Origin: an uncultured Bacteroides sp.
Lineage (GTDB): Bacteria > Bacteroidota > Bacteroidia > Bacteroidales > UBA932
NCBI GenBank assembly: GCA_900543205.1
Contig: UQQM01000041.1
Span: 1 to 13,028 of the forward strand
Direction: 5' to 3'
Length of the DNA: 13,028 nt
A program made the position numbers and the translations under genes. Positions 5,221 to 12,835 of the stretch are shown here, in pieces (the stretch's first letter is position 1; each line of letters begins with the position of its first letter). Below the pieces are notes generated by a model. That model was not told the DNA's origin. It ran no database searches and was given only the letters and a program-made list of their open reading frames with translations.

Positions 5221-7795
5221 CTCTTTCTTTCTGTTTTTCGAATTTCTCTATGTATTTCTGGAGCAGCCTTGCATCGCGGGCCTCCTGCCTCGCGCGTATG
5301 CGGGCCTTGCGTTCCTCCTTCTTCTTCAGCCTCTCCTCCCTGCGGCGCTGCTTCAGCGCAGCCTTCTCGGCATCCCTCGCGTCAAGTTCCGCCCAGCGGG
5401 CGTCCCGGCGGGCTATGCGCGCGGCCCTGCGGAGTTCCGCCTCGCTCATGAATTCCTCCTCGGAGACGGAAGCGGCAAGACTGTCGGCAACGGCCAATGA
5501 ATCGGATGCGGCCAGGCTGTCGGCGAGCGCAAGGGAGTCAACGCCTACGGCGAGAGAATCGGACATCGCCAGCGAATCCGCCATCATCTCTTCCGCCTGT
5601 TCGGCCTCCCTGCGGCGCTGTTCCGCCAGGCGTTTCCGCCTTTCCGCAGCTTCAAGGCCGTCATACAGGTTCTGCATCATGCCCGGAAAGAAACGTTCCG
5701 TCTGTATGAACTCCGGGCGGGGTATGGACTCATAATGCCGCCGTTCGGAGCGCCTCACTTTCAGGGTGGTGATGTCCTCGGGACTGGCGGGACGAAGGTC
5801 GGGCTGCCAGTTGAACCCCCTGAGACGGCTGTCCTCCGGAGGCAGCTGCACCACGGGATAGGCGTCACTCTTGGGCGCCTCGAAATAATATACGCTCTCC
5901 AGCTCGCCGTCGGCGAAATTGGCGGAGAGCATGGTGCTTTCGACCTTGTTGACCGTGGCTATCTCGTCGTTCTCCTCAAGATAGAAAAGCGCCGAGACGC
6001 CGCCGAGAGCATCAAAACGCCTCAACGCCGCGTCTTCGTTGAAATATGCCATCACCTCCGTGCTGCGTATCTGGTCGTAATGCACGGTATCTTCCTCCAC
6101 CGTGATGAAGGCGTTGGACATCAGGCTCGCCCGGTCGGCGGCATTGTTGCGTATCAGCACGAAAAGGCTGTCGGAGGTGTATTGCCTGTTGCCTTCGTTC
6201 CAGACTATCGGATTCTTGTAGAACCGGGCTATCGAATCCAGTTCGCAGAAGCGCACGGAGTCGCTGCGGACCTGCATGTCCCGCCGGAAGATGCGGGCGT
6301 TGCCTATTCCCATCAGATAGCCGACCCTGGTGGTGTCGAGAGGCGCGGCGAGCGAATCCGCCACAGCCAGAGAGTCGGCGCCGACGGCCAGCGAATCAAG
6401 GCCGGTCGCCAGAGAATCGAGGCCAATTGCAAGCGAATCGCGCATTGCCGAGAGAGAATCCACGGCTGCGGACAGAGAATCGGCAGCAACCGAGAGCGAA
6501 TCCCGGCCGACGGACAGGGAATTGGCTGCAACCGAGAGCGAATCCCGGCTGACGGACAGGGAATCGGCCGGAGCCGACAGGGAATCCGCAGGAGCGGCCT
6601 TCTCTTCCGGCGGCGCCTTTTCTTCGGAAGCGGAAGCCTGCCCCCGGGCCGCAGACCTCGGCCCGAACATCTGCTCCTCCTTTTTCCGTTCGGCCTCCTC
6701 CTTCGCGGCGGCGGCCTCCTCGGCGGCCCTCTTCCTGTAGTCGGCCACCGGGTCGGCAAGTATGGTCTCCAGACGGGCCCGGGCAGCCTCTACCTCAGCC
6801 TCCGGTATGTCGCAGCGCCGCACGGTATAGTAGACGAGGGTGTCGGCCCCGAAATATGTGGTGTCAAGCTGCCCTTCCTCTTCGGTCCAAAGGGCCACCG
6901 CCGCCTGTTTCTTCAATGTGACCCGGGCAAGGGAATCCTCATAGAAAAGGTAGTCGGACACGGACGCGACGCTGCGGGTGGTATCCTGGAGCTGGGCTGA
7001 CCCCAGCATCAGCACGTCTCCCGGCTTCCGGTAATAGTAGAGCGTGTCGCTCCAGCTCTCCTGCGCCTCCGAAAGTGCGTGTACGTCTCCGTCGAAGAAG
7101 AATATGTCGGGCTGGCTCTCATACCAGCCGCCGTCCGCCGAAAGCATGTTGCCTTCGTTCCAGAAGTCGATGTACGCGGTGAACCACGCCTTCTCGATGG
7201 TCGAATCGTATTCGAGGGCGGTGGTCTTGACGAACACGGAGTCGGTGAACATGTTCACGTTGCCGTCGAAGAAGAAATATTCGTCGGGGTTCAGGTAGCG
7301 CCCGTTGTCGCTCTCGATAATTTGGCCGTTCTCGCTCTTCATCGACGCTCCGCCGGAGAATACCGCCATGCTGTCGCGCGTGTTGTAGTCAAGTATGTTT
7401 GTGCGCAGTATGTTCTCCTGCTTGTTGCGCAGCTGCACGACCGCGCCCCGGAACTGGGCGAGGTCCTCGTCAATCAGATAGTCCAGCCTTTCGCTGGTCA
7501 GCTCGGTCTCTCCCTGCAGCAGGCGCACGTTGCCCCGGCATTTGATTATGCTGCTGTCGAGATACCACATGGAGCTGTCGCTGATAAGGTAGGTCCCGTT
7601 ATGCAGGAAGGTGGCGCCCATGGCCTTGCGCACAAGCCCTTCCGGGGTCTCCTGCTGCTCCAGCGACTTGGCGCTGATGAGGCGCACGAGGGAATCCTTC
7701 TGCCCGGTGCTGTCCTGGGCAGAAAGGAAAAGAGGCGCCGCAATCAGAAACAGAGCGGCAAGTATCAGTCGTCTTCTCTGACTTTTTGTGCCCAT
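5132..7795 (-). CDS. OstA-like LPS-transport protein with DSL repeats
   Basis: An 887-aa exported protein of the Bacteroidetes OstA-like type, related to the LptA/LptD N-terminal beta-jellyroll fold that carries lipopolysaccharide across the periplasm. A signal peptide (1-26, ending SAQ) precedes OstA-type repeats (about 55-330, with CRGNVRLLQGETELTSERLDY and FFFDGNVNMFTDS patterns), a charged Ala/Glu/Lys coiled coil (about 335-400), a DSL repeat block (403-484), a second OstA-like stretch (about 490-690, with GIGNARIFRRDMQVRSDSV), a second DSL block (739-773) and a Lys/Arg/Glu-rich coiled-coil tail. The start overlaps surA by 31 nt and is fixed by the signal peptide. The last 29 codons overlap the OPT gene. 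The LPS-transport role is inferred from the family and from the surA neighbours. Confidence 0.88.
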   Translation of the reverse strand: MGTKSQRRRLILAALFLIAAPLFLSAQDSTGQKDSLVRLISAKSLEQQETPEGLVRKAMGATFLHNGTYLISDSSMWYLDSSIIKCRGNVRLLQGETELTSERLDYLIDEDLAQFRGAVVQLRNKQENILRTNILDYNTRDSMAVFSGGASMKSENGQIIESDNGRYLNPDEYFFFDGNVNMFTDSVFVKTTALEYDSTIEKAWFTAYIDFWNEGNMLSADGGWYESQPDIFFFDGDVHALSEAQESWSDTLYYYRKPGDVLMLGSAQLQDTTRSVASVSDYLFYEDSLARVTLKKQAAVALWTEEEGQLDTTYFGADTLVYYTVRRCDIPEAEVEAARARLETILADPVADYRKRAAEEAAAAKEEAERKKEEQMFGPRSAARGQASASEEKAPPEEKAAPADSLSAPADSLSVSRDSLSVAANSLSVGRDSLSVAADSLSAAVDSLSAMRDSLAIGLDSLATGLDSLAVGADSLAVADSLAAPLDTTRVGYLMGIGNARIFRRDMQVRSDSVRFCELDSIARFYKNPIVWNEGNRQYTSDSLFVLIRNNAADRASLMSNAFITVEEDTVHYDQIRSTEVMAYFNEDAALRRFDALGGVSALFYLEENDEIATVNKVESTMLSANFADGELESVYYFEAPKSDAYPVVQLPPEDSRLRGFNWQPDLRPASPEDITTLKVRRSERRHYESIPRPEFIQTERFFPGMMQNLYDGLEAAERRKRLAEQRRREAEQAEEMMADSLAMSDSLAVGVDSLALADSLAASDSLAVADSLAASVSEEEFMSEAELRRAARIARRDARWAELDARDAEKAALKQRRREERLKKKEERKARIRARQEARDARLLQKYIEKFEKQKERDEREQEPEPAGERSPGIEVRGELSAAPRT
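5477..5581 (-). repeat. DSL repeat block 2 in the OstA-like gene
   Basis: A second, shorter array with the same Asp-Ser-Leu core (ADSLAMS, DSLAVGV, DSLALA, DSLAAS, DSLAVA) codes for OstA-like residues 739-773. Units alternate between six and seven residues, so the period is looser than in block 1. It sits between two highly charged helical stretches. Confidence 0.85.
6344..6589 (-). repeat. 21-bp tandem repeat encoding xDSLxxx units (block 1)
   Basis: About eleven imperfect 21-bp units encode successive seven-residue units with a fixed Asp-Ser-Leu core (ADSLSAP, ADSLSVS, RDSLSVA and so on). One unit has NSL in place of DSL, and the last unit is shortened. DNA units differ mostly at third codon positions and at residues outside the core. 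The block covers OstA-like residues 403-484 and joins the two OstA-like segments. Confidence 0.9.
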
Positions 7796-9147
7796 CCTTC
7801 GCGGGTGAAATCACAGTCCCCGAACAGGGGGTCTATGACTATGTATGTACTCTTGAGCTTTTCTTCAAGGAAATCGTCTATGGCTTCGGTCTGCTTCTGC
7901 TGCGTGACGAGCGAGAGCAGTTCGGTATAGTCGGAGGAAAAGTCCGCCGTGTGGGCCGGGACTATCTTGTCGAGCCTGATGATCTTGTAGACGAGGTTGC
8001 CGTTCCGGCCTTCGTTGTCCAGAGAGGCTATGGGCTGCGAGACCTCTCCCACCTTGAGGTTCTTTATGGCCTCATAGTCCTGGGGCTTCAGCTGGTCAAT
8101 CTCGAAATAGGAGGAACCGGTGTAGGGGTCGGCCATCTGGCCGCCGTTGGTCCTGGTCGCGGGGTCCTCGGAATAGAAGCGCGCCGCAAGGTCGAAGGTC
8201 ATGGTGCTGTCGACCACTATCATGTTGCGGAGGCTGTCCAGACGCTCGAAGGCCTTGTCCTGGTCTTCCTGCGTGTATTGAGGCTTTATGAGGATATGAC
8301 GGGCGTTGAACATGTCGCCGTTCTTCTCCAGCACCTCGATTATGTGGAATCCGTCCGGGGTCTCGACAATCTGGGATATGACTCCGGGCTTCAGGGACAT
8401 GGCGGCATCCGAGAACGCGGGCCAGAAAATCGACTTCGACGCCATTCCGAGCTCACCTCCTTTCATCGCGCTGCCGGGATCCTCGGAATACAGGCGGGCG
8501 AGGGTGGAGAACTTCTCGCCGTTGATGATGCGCTCGCGGAGCGACAGCAGCCTCTCCTTGACGGCTAGCGCTGCGGCCTCACGGTCGGGATAGATGCATA
8601 TCTGGCTCATCTGATACTTGATGGGCACCACCGGGAGGGAGGAGACGTCGGCAGTGTCGAGATACTGCTTGACGTCGTAGGGTGTGAGCGTCGGTATCTT
8701 CGATGCGATCTGCTGCTGCTCGCTCTGGGTGAGGCTCTGCTCCTCAAGCTGCGACTGCCATTCCTGGCGGAGCTTGTAGAGGGGCATGCCGAAATACTCC
8801 TCCACCTCGTCGTCACCTCCCAGAGCCGTGCGGACCTGGTCGAGACGCTGGTTGAGCGATGCCGTCACCATGTCGTTGTTCACCGTGAGGGAGTCGACCC
8901 TGGCCTGCATCAGGAAGAGCTTGGACTCCATCATCCTCTCCAGGATGTCGCAACGTATGTTCTTGTCGGAAGAATAGCCCTGGGCGTTCAGCATCTGGAC
9001 TTCCGACTCGAGGTCGGAGAGCCTTATCATCTCGTTGCCCACGATGGCCACGGTCTTGTCGACTATCCCGTTGTATTTCTGGGCGGAAAGAGGCAGGCAC
9101 ACCAGAGAAAATGCGATGAATGCGGAAAATTTCAACTTGTTGCTCAT
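7765..9147 (-). CDS. surA: SurA-type periplasmic chaperone, two parvulin domains
   Basis: A 460-aa periplasmic chaperone and peptidyl-prolyl isomerase that should help outer-membrane proteins fold. A signal peptide (1-22, ending LPLSA) leads into a SurA N-terminal helical domain (about 28-150). Two parvulin (PpiC) domains follow, one at about 180-275 (LYSEDPGSAMKGGELG, DGFHIIEVLE) and one at about 282-395 (ARHILIKP, FYSEDPATRTNGGQM). A C-terminal helix follows (about 405-430). I chose the ATG at 9147 rather than an in-frame ATG at 9189, because the signal peptide begins there and it sits one base after the upstream stop (TGAcATG), a typical coupled junction. Its 3' end overlaps the OstA-like start by 31 nt. 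SurA next to an LPS-transport gene is a common envelope arrangement. Confidence 0.93.
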   Translation of the reverse strand: MSNKLKFSAFIAFSLVCLPLSAQKYNGIVDKTVAIVGNEMIRLSDLESEVQMLNAQGYSSDKNIRCDILERMMESKLFLMQARVDSLTVNNDMVTASLNQRLDQVRTALGGDDEVEEYFGMPLYKLRQEWQSQLEEQSLTQSEQQQIASKIPTLTPYDVKQYLDTADVSSLPVVPIKYQMSQICIYPDREAAALAVKERLLSLRERIINGEKFSTLARLYSEDPGSAMKGGELGMASKSIFWPAFSDAAMSLKPGVISQIVETPDGFHIIEVLEKNGDMFNARHILIKPQYTQEDQDKAFERLDSLRNMIVVDSTMTFDLAARFYSEDPATRTNGGQMADPYTGSSYFEIDQLKPQDYEAIKNLKVGEVSQPIASLDNEGRNGNLVYKIIRLDKIVPAHTADFSSDYTELLSLVTQQKQTEAIDDFLEEKLKSTYIVIDPLFGDCDFTREGWAQKVREDD

Positions 9148-9148
9148 G

Positions 9149-10009
9149 TCAAAAGATAACGAATTGTTTACTGTCAAGCGCCTCATCAAGCAAGTCGCGT
9201 TCCAAAGCCGCCAGCAGTTCGTGTTTTCTGTTGCTCAAAATTATGTCGCGTATGACGGGGGTGCAGTATTCCAGCGGGGCCGTGCCGGATTCGACCATGT
9301 CGCAGACGTACGCCGCCAGAATGTCGCCCCGGTTCTCGGGCTCGATTATTATCATGTCCTCGTCCATGGCGTCCATCATCTCCGAAGCGCTAGTGCCGAA
9401 ATAGCGCGCGAGGTCGGAGGCGGACATCCAAGAATCTGAATTGTCGAAATAGCGGAGGGCCGAAACCCTGGCGAGGGAATCCGCCCGCACGAGGTCTCCG
9501 TACTCGTCGGACGACATCAGCGCGAGGATTTCATCCAGGTCGGGAGAATCCTTCATGATGTCCACGAAACGTACCTTCATCAGCGGTTCCCTGAGGGTGA
9601 AATCGGCTTCATGCGCCTCATAGTAGTCACTGATCTGCCTGTCGCTTATCAGGGTGTCCAGCCTGTCGTTGAGGTAGCGCTGCTCATAGCGGTACCTGAG
9701 CAGAGAGCGTCTGTAGGACTCCAGCTCTGCGGACATGTCGAGCTCGGACTTCGAGAGCTGCTTTTCCGCGACGTCGGCATAGAGCCTGTCCATGGCCCAG
9801 AGGCGTATGTACCTTTCGGCGAAACCGGCGCTGTCCTCCGGCGACATCATGCCGGGAATCCTGCCTTCGATTTCGGAACGGTACAGGTTCTCCTTCCCGA
9901 CCCTGGCGACCGGCTGGTCGTCATGCACCAGAGATGAGGCCATCTCGCAGGAGACGGCCGTCAGCAGGAGCAGGAATGCAACCGCCGGGAAATGCAGTAA
10001 ATCACGCAT
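9149..10009 (-). CDS. SurA/PrsA-like lipoprotein, parvulin domain degenerate
   Basis: A 286-aa predicted lipoprotein: a hydrophobic N-terminus ends in a TAVSC lipobox (Cys21). Residues about 34-130 resemble the SurA/PrsA N-terminal helical chaperone domain (a VARVGKENLYRSEIEGRIPG start, then long charged helices). The centre (about 140-230) lacks the clear parvulin signatures seen in the neighbouring SurA, such as the HIL strand and the GG motif, so isomerase activity is doubtful. A C-terminal helical stretch (about 250-277, IRDIILSNRKHELLAALERDL) completes a SurA-like layout. The stop is one base before the surA ATG, so the two are probably co-translated and act together on outer-membrane proteins or lipoproteins. 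The ATG at 10009 is fixed by the signal peptide and lies 5 nt after a TAnnTTTG box. Confidence 0.8.
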   Translation of the reverse strand: MRDLLHFPAVAFLLLLTAVSCEMASSLVHDDQPVARVGKENLYRSEIEGRIPGMMSPEDSAGFAERYIRLWAMDRLYADVAEKQLSKSELDMSAELESYRRSLLRYRYEQRYLNDRLDTLISDRQISDYYEAHEADFTLREPLMKVRFVDIMKDSPDLDEILALMSSDEYGDLVRADSLARVSALRYFDNSDSWMSASDLARYFGTSASEMMDAMDEDMIIIEPENRGDILAAYVCDMVESGTAPLEYCTPVIRDIILSNRKHELLAALERDLLDEALDSKQFVIF

Positions 10010-10014
10010 ATCGG

Positions 10015-10022
10015 CAAAATTA
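10015..10022 (-). promoter_or_regulatory. Possible internal -7 box before the SurA-like lipoprotein
   Basis: TAatTTTG on the minus strand is an exact TAnnTTTG match in the short AT-rich gap between dacB and the lipoprotein gene, ending 5 nt before its ATG. No TTTG is found 19-21 nt upstream, so it may be weak or fortuitous. If active, it would give a leaderless transcript for the chaperone and LPS part of the operon. Confidence 0.4.
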
Positions 10023-10033
10023 AAAATAATCCG

Positions 10034-11554
10034 TCAATTCTCTGCCGCCAGCGCCGCGATTATTCTGTCCACCAAGGGGCTTACGGACCAGACGGAAGCC
10101 GTGACGTTATTGGTGAGCAGGGAGAACACTATGGTCTCGCCGCCTTCGGCAGAAGGCAGGATGTAGCCGCTGTAGCAGAGTACACCGTTCATCGAGCCGC
10201 TCTTCATGTGTATGCGGGAACGGAAAGCCTCGTCCCTGTCGCCGAACTTGAATTCGAGCGTGCCCTTGCCTCCGGGCACCGGCAGGGTCTTCAGATATGT
10301 CCCGAAGCAGGGTTCGTCCATCATACGCGAAAGGAAGTCGACGAAGAAGCCGGCGGAGACATAATTCTTGCGGGAGAGCCCGCTTCCGTCGACCAAGCGG
10401 CAGCGTCCGGCGGTCTCGAGCCCCATTGAGCGCAGCAGGTATTCCGCAGCGTCCGCCGGGCCGTCTCCGCCGCAGGGATATCCGTTGCGGATGGCGAGCA
10501 GCTTCAGCATGGTCTCGGCGTAGAAGTTGTCGCTCTCATGATTGGTCTCGGCCGCAATTGCGGAGAGCTTGGCGGAACTGGTGCCGCCGATTATTTTCAG
10601 CTCCGAAGGTGATGCGGCTGGGATTCCGCTGTCGCCGAACGAAGGCTCGTCGCGCAGATTGCCGTCGGACGAGATGTCCGCGCAGCCGCGTCCAGCCTCG
10701 ATTCCGTGTGACGAAAGATAGTTCATGAAATACCAGGCGCAGGTGTAGGCCCCGAAACGGTTGGAACCTTCGAAGGTGTAGCCCCTGCGGTCCACCGGGA
10801 AGGAGCCGCCGAATTCGCCGAACGGGCCCAGCGAGGTGTTCACATAGAACACGGTGTTCGCGGTGCCGCGCCCTCCGGTGGCGGCGCTGATTTCATAGCG
10901 CATCCACGGGGTCTCCGGATACCTGGGGCTTATGTTCGGCTTGCTTCCGGGAACATGTCCCGGGGTTATCAGAAAATTCTGGGCGTTCTCGAAGAAGTTC
11001 AGTCCGGTCGGGCCGGCTCCGTAGTTGGTTCCGAGGTCGTCGAACGACCAGCCGAGGTTCTCGGGCGTGGGGCTGTCGAAAAAGCGCGCGTCACCGACTA
11101 TGCGGCCGTCTATCCTGCTGATTCCGGCTTCTTCCAGCAGGGCCGCCCAATCGCCGAACAGCGACTCCAGAGGTTCCGCGACCGTGCTCCGCGAACCGGT
11201 GGTGGGGTCTCCGCCCCCTACGATGTAGAGGTCGCCGTGGAGCGTGCCGCCGGTGACTTCACCGCTGTATCCTAGCGAAGTGCCGAATCTGAAGTCCGCT
11301 CCGAGCGAGCGCAGGGCGAGCCCCGTGGTTATGAGCTTGACGTTGGATGCCGGCACGAGCTTCATGTCAGGGTTGACCGCAGCGAGGGTGTCCCCGCCGG
11401 CAGTAACCGCCAGCAGCCCGACTCCCGAAGAGGCGAGAGCCTCCTTGCGGCAGACTTCGGCTATGACCTCGTCGAGCGTACGCCCTACATCAGCAGTCGC
11501 GCTCCATCCGCAAAGAAGGAGCGCGACTGCCGCAACGAATGCGGGCCTTGTCAT
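10034..11554 (-). CDS. dacB: D-alanyl-D-alanine carboxypeptidase, PBP4/DacB type (S13)
   Basis: A 506-aa exported penicillin-binding protein of peptidase family S13, which trims the terminal D-Ala from peptidoglycan stem peptides and can act as an endopeptidase on cross-links. A signal peptide (1-22) precedes the catalytic motifs: SxxK as SNVK (Ser70 nucleophile, Lys73), SxN as SDN (Ser341-Asn343) and KSG (451-453). The roughly 270-residue gap between the first two motifs holds the large insert typical of PBP4. The ORF extends upstream to 11770, but the true start is the ATG at 11554. It begins a signal peptide and overlaps the upstream gene's stop by four bases (ATGA), and the extension is only a shadow of that gene. 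The gap to the next gene is 24 nt. Confidence 0.93.
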   Translation of the reverse strand: MTRPAFVAAVALLLCGWSATADVGRTLDEVIAEVCRKEALASSGVGLLAVTAGGDTLAAVNPDMKLVPASNVKLITTGLALRSLGADFRFGTSLGYSGEVTGGTLHGDLYIVGGGDPTTGSRSTVAEPLESLFGDWAALLEEAGISRIDGRIVGDARFFDSPTPENLGWSFDDLGTNYGAGPTGLNFFENAQNFLITPGHVPGSKPNISPRYPETPWMRYEISAATGGRGTANTVFYVNTSLGPFGEFGGSFPVDRRGYTFEGSNRFGAYTCAWYFMNYLSSHGIEAGRGCADISSDGNLRDEPSFGDSGIPAASPSELKIIGGTSSAKLSAIAAETNHESDNFYAETMLKLLAIRNGYPCGGDGPADAAEYLLRSMGLETAGRCRLVDGSGLSRKNYVSAGFFVDFLSRMMDEPCFGTYLKTLPVPGGKGTLEFKFGDRDEAFRSRIHMKSGSMNGVLCYSGYILPSAEGGETIVFSLLTNNVTASVWSVSPLVDRIIAALAAEN

Positions 11555-11829
11555 TTGACAGCCTCTTTCACGGCTGCGCTGAGCTTCTCGTAGAGTGCGT
11601 CCGTCTTGGCGACGATTTCCTTGCGGAGCCCCGCATAGTAGGCCTTTTTGTTCTCCTCCTTGGTGTAGACCTTGTCCATGAGCTCGTTGTAGAGGTTCAC
11701 GGCCTCTTCCATAAGCTCTGCGACCTTTCCGTCGGAAACCTTGGAATTGGATGTCGCTACCACCGAGCAATCCTCGAGGAAAGCTCCGAGAACATATTCG
11801 ATGTCTTTCTTGATGTCCCTTAAATTCAT
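11551..11829 (-). CDS. Small conserved-looking helical protein, function unknown
   Basis: A 92-aa cytoplasmic protein with no signal peptide or membrane segment. It is rich in Lys, Glu and Ala, and most of it should be helical (for example VAELMEEAVNLYNELMDKV at about 36-54 and the C-terminal AKTDALYEKLSAAVKEAVK). I do not recognise a domain. It is credible as a real gene because it has a promoter with both boxes (11851-11882), begins at the only sensible ATG, and its stop overlaps the dacB start as ATGA. It appears to be the first gene of the envelope operon. A regulatory or scaffold role cannot be inferred from the sequence. Confidence 0.85.
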   Translation of the reverse strand: MNLRDIKKDIEYVLGAFLEDCSVVATSNSKVSDGKVAELMEEAVNLYNELMDKVYTKEENKKAYYAGLRKEIVAKTDALYEKLSAAVKEAVK

Positions 11830-11850
11830 GGCTTAAAAGTTTATAACTCG

Positions 11851-11882
11851 CAAATATAATGATTTTTTCTCACTTGCTGAAA
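11851..11882 (-). promoter_or_regulatory. Promoter of the envelope operon
   Basis: On the minus strand, TTTC (11879-11882, one mismatch) is followed by a 20-nt spacer and TAtaTTTG (11851-11858, exact). The -33 box lies within the last codons of the NlpC/P60 gene, so the operon promoter is embedded in the upstream gene. The predicted leader is about 15-18 nt and has no Shine-Dalgarno sequence. Confidence 0.65.
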
Positions 11883-12820
11883 TACCACGGTGCGGCGGCT
11901 GCGCTCACGACCCCAAGGCCGCAGTCCACATGGCCCAGTATACGCCTCACCGCTATGGGCTTGCGCCCGTAGGAGTCGGGCAGTCCGTCCTTCAGGGAGT
12001 TTATGCGCACGAGCTGCGAGGAGTGGATTATGCGGCCGCCGCCTATGTACATGGCGACATGCGTCACCGAAGCGATGCTGCCGTCCGCCTTCAGCGAGCC
12101 GAAGAACACGAGGTCTCCCGACTGCATCTCGGAAAAATCGAAAGGCACCTCGACGCCGCAATGAATCTGCTCCCTTGCGTTGCGCGGAAGGACTATGCGG
12201 TTCATCATGTAGACGAACTTCGTAAGTCCGCTGCAGTCGAAATGCTTGACCGTATTGCCGCCCCACAGATAGGGTACGCCCAGGAAGCGCCGCGCCAGCG
12301 CGGTCAGGGACGCCCCGTCGGCATGTCCGGATTCCGCCCAGCTTCCGAAATCCTCGACCTCGCCGCTGCGCACCCAGCCTTCACGGCCGGAAGGGAGCAG
12401 CACAGCCGTCCAGCCATCCCGGCCCGCAGTGCCGGAAACCCTGACGATGTCGCCCATTATGAAGTCGCAGATTCTTTCGGACGTCTCCCGGGCCTCGCTG
12501 TAGACGTGGGTGTACTCCGCCGTGCATATCAGCTTCGGGGCGGCGATATACGCGTTTTTCGCGGCCTCGTCCATCATGGTGACGGAGAGCTCGTTGGTCC
12601 AGCAGTTACGGTAGTCGGGGGCGTCGACGTGCAGCCAGTACCTGTCGCGGCCGGTCACCTCGAGCACCGTGCCCATCAGGCACTGGGTCTCGTTGCCGGA
12701 TTCGTAGTCGGGCCTCGCCCTCATGAAGCACGAGGACACATTGACCACGGCCCATTCGCGGGCCGCAAGCTGGCACGCCGCCACAAGGAGCAGCGCGACA
12801 ATGGCAAGAATCTTCTTCAT
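11870..12820 (-). CDS. NlpC/P60 cell-wall hydrolase with SH3b domains
   Basis: A 316-aa exported peptidoglycan hydrolase of the NlpC/P60 cysteine-peptidase family, expected to cut the gamma-D-Glu to diamino-acid bond of stem peptides or recycled muropeptides. The N-terminus ends in VAAC (Cys16), so it is probably a lipoprotein. Two bacterial SH3-like regions follow (about 22-80 and 98-155), then the catalytic domain (about 170-298) with Cys196 in FDCSGLTKFVY, His254 in THVAMYIGGG and His266 in IIHSS. The layout resembles the YkfC-like group. The start at 12820 is set by the signal peptide and lies 5 nt after a -7 box. No terminator separates it from the operon downstream, whose promoter overlaps its 3' end, so read-through is likely. 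Confidence 0.93.
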   Translation of the reverse strand: MKKILAIVALLLVAACQLAAREWAVVNVSSCFMRARPDYESGNETQCLMGTVLEVTGRDRYWLHVDAPDYRNCWTNELSVTMMDEAAKNAYIAAPKLICTAEYTHVYSEARETSERICDFIMGDIVRVSGTAGRDGWTAVLLPSGREGWVRSGEVEDFGSWAESGHADGASLTALARRFLGVPYLWGGNTVKHFDCSGLTKFVYMMNRIVLPRNAREQIHCGVEVPFDFSEMQSGDLVFFGSLKADGSIASVTHVAMYIGGGRIIHSSQLVRINSLKDGLPDSYGRKPIAVRRILGHVDCGLGVVSAAAAPWYFSK

Positions 12821-12825
12821 GGATG

Positions 12826-12833
12826 CAAAAATA
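12826..12833 (-). promoter_or_regulatory. -7 promoter box of the NlpC/P60 gene
   Basis: TAttTTTG on the minus strand matches TAnnTTTG exactly and ends 5 nt before the ATG at 12820, which predicts a leaderless or nearly leaderless mRNA. The place for the -33 box falls in the stem of the tRNA terminator and has no TTTG there. Confidence 0.5.
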
Positions 12834-12835
12834 CG

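Noticed and set aside
4324..5451. 375-codon plus-strand ORF opposite the OPT gene
   Set aside because: A high-GC shadow ORF crossing the OPT/OstA-like junction, with no membrane segments or family features.
6344..6589. CRISPR array or intergenic satellite at the 21-bp repeats
   Set aside because: The units have no spacers, keep reading frame, and encode a conserved DSL core inside a gene.
5735..7000. 421-codon plus-strand ORF opposite the OstA-like gene
   Set aside because: It mirrors the 21-bp repeats and GC-rich codons of the true gene and has no recognisable domain or start signal.
11555..11770. 72-codon in-frame N-terminal extension of DacB
   Set aside because: It is an out-of-frame reading of the 92-aa gene, and the DacB signal peptide begins at 11554.
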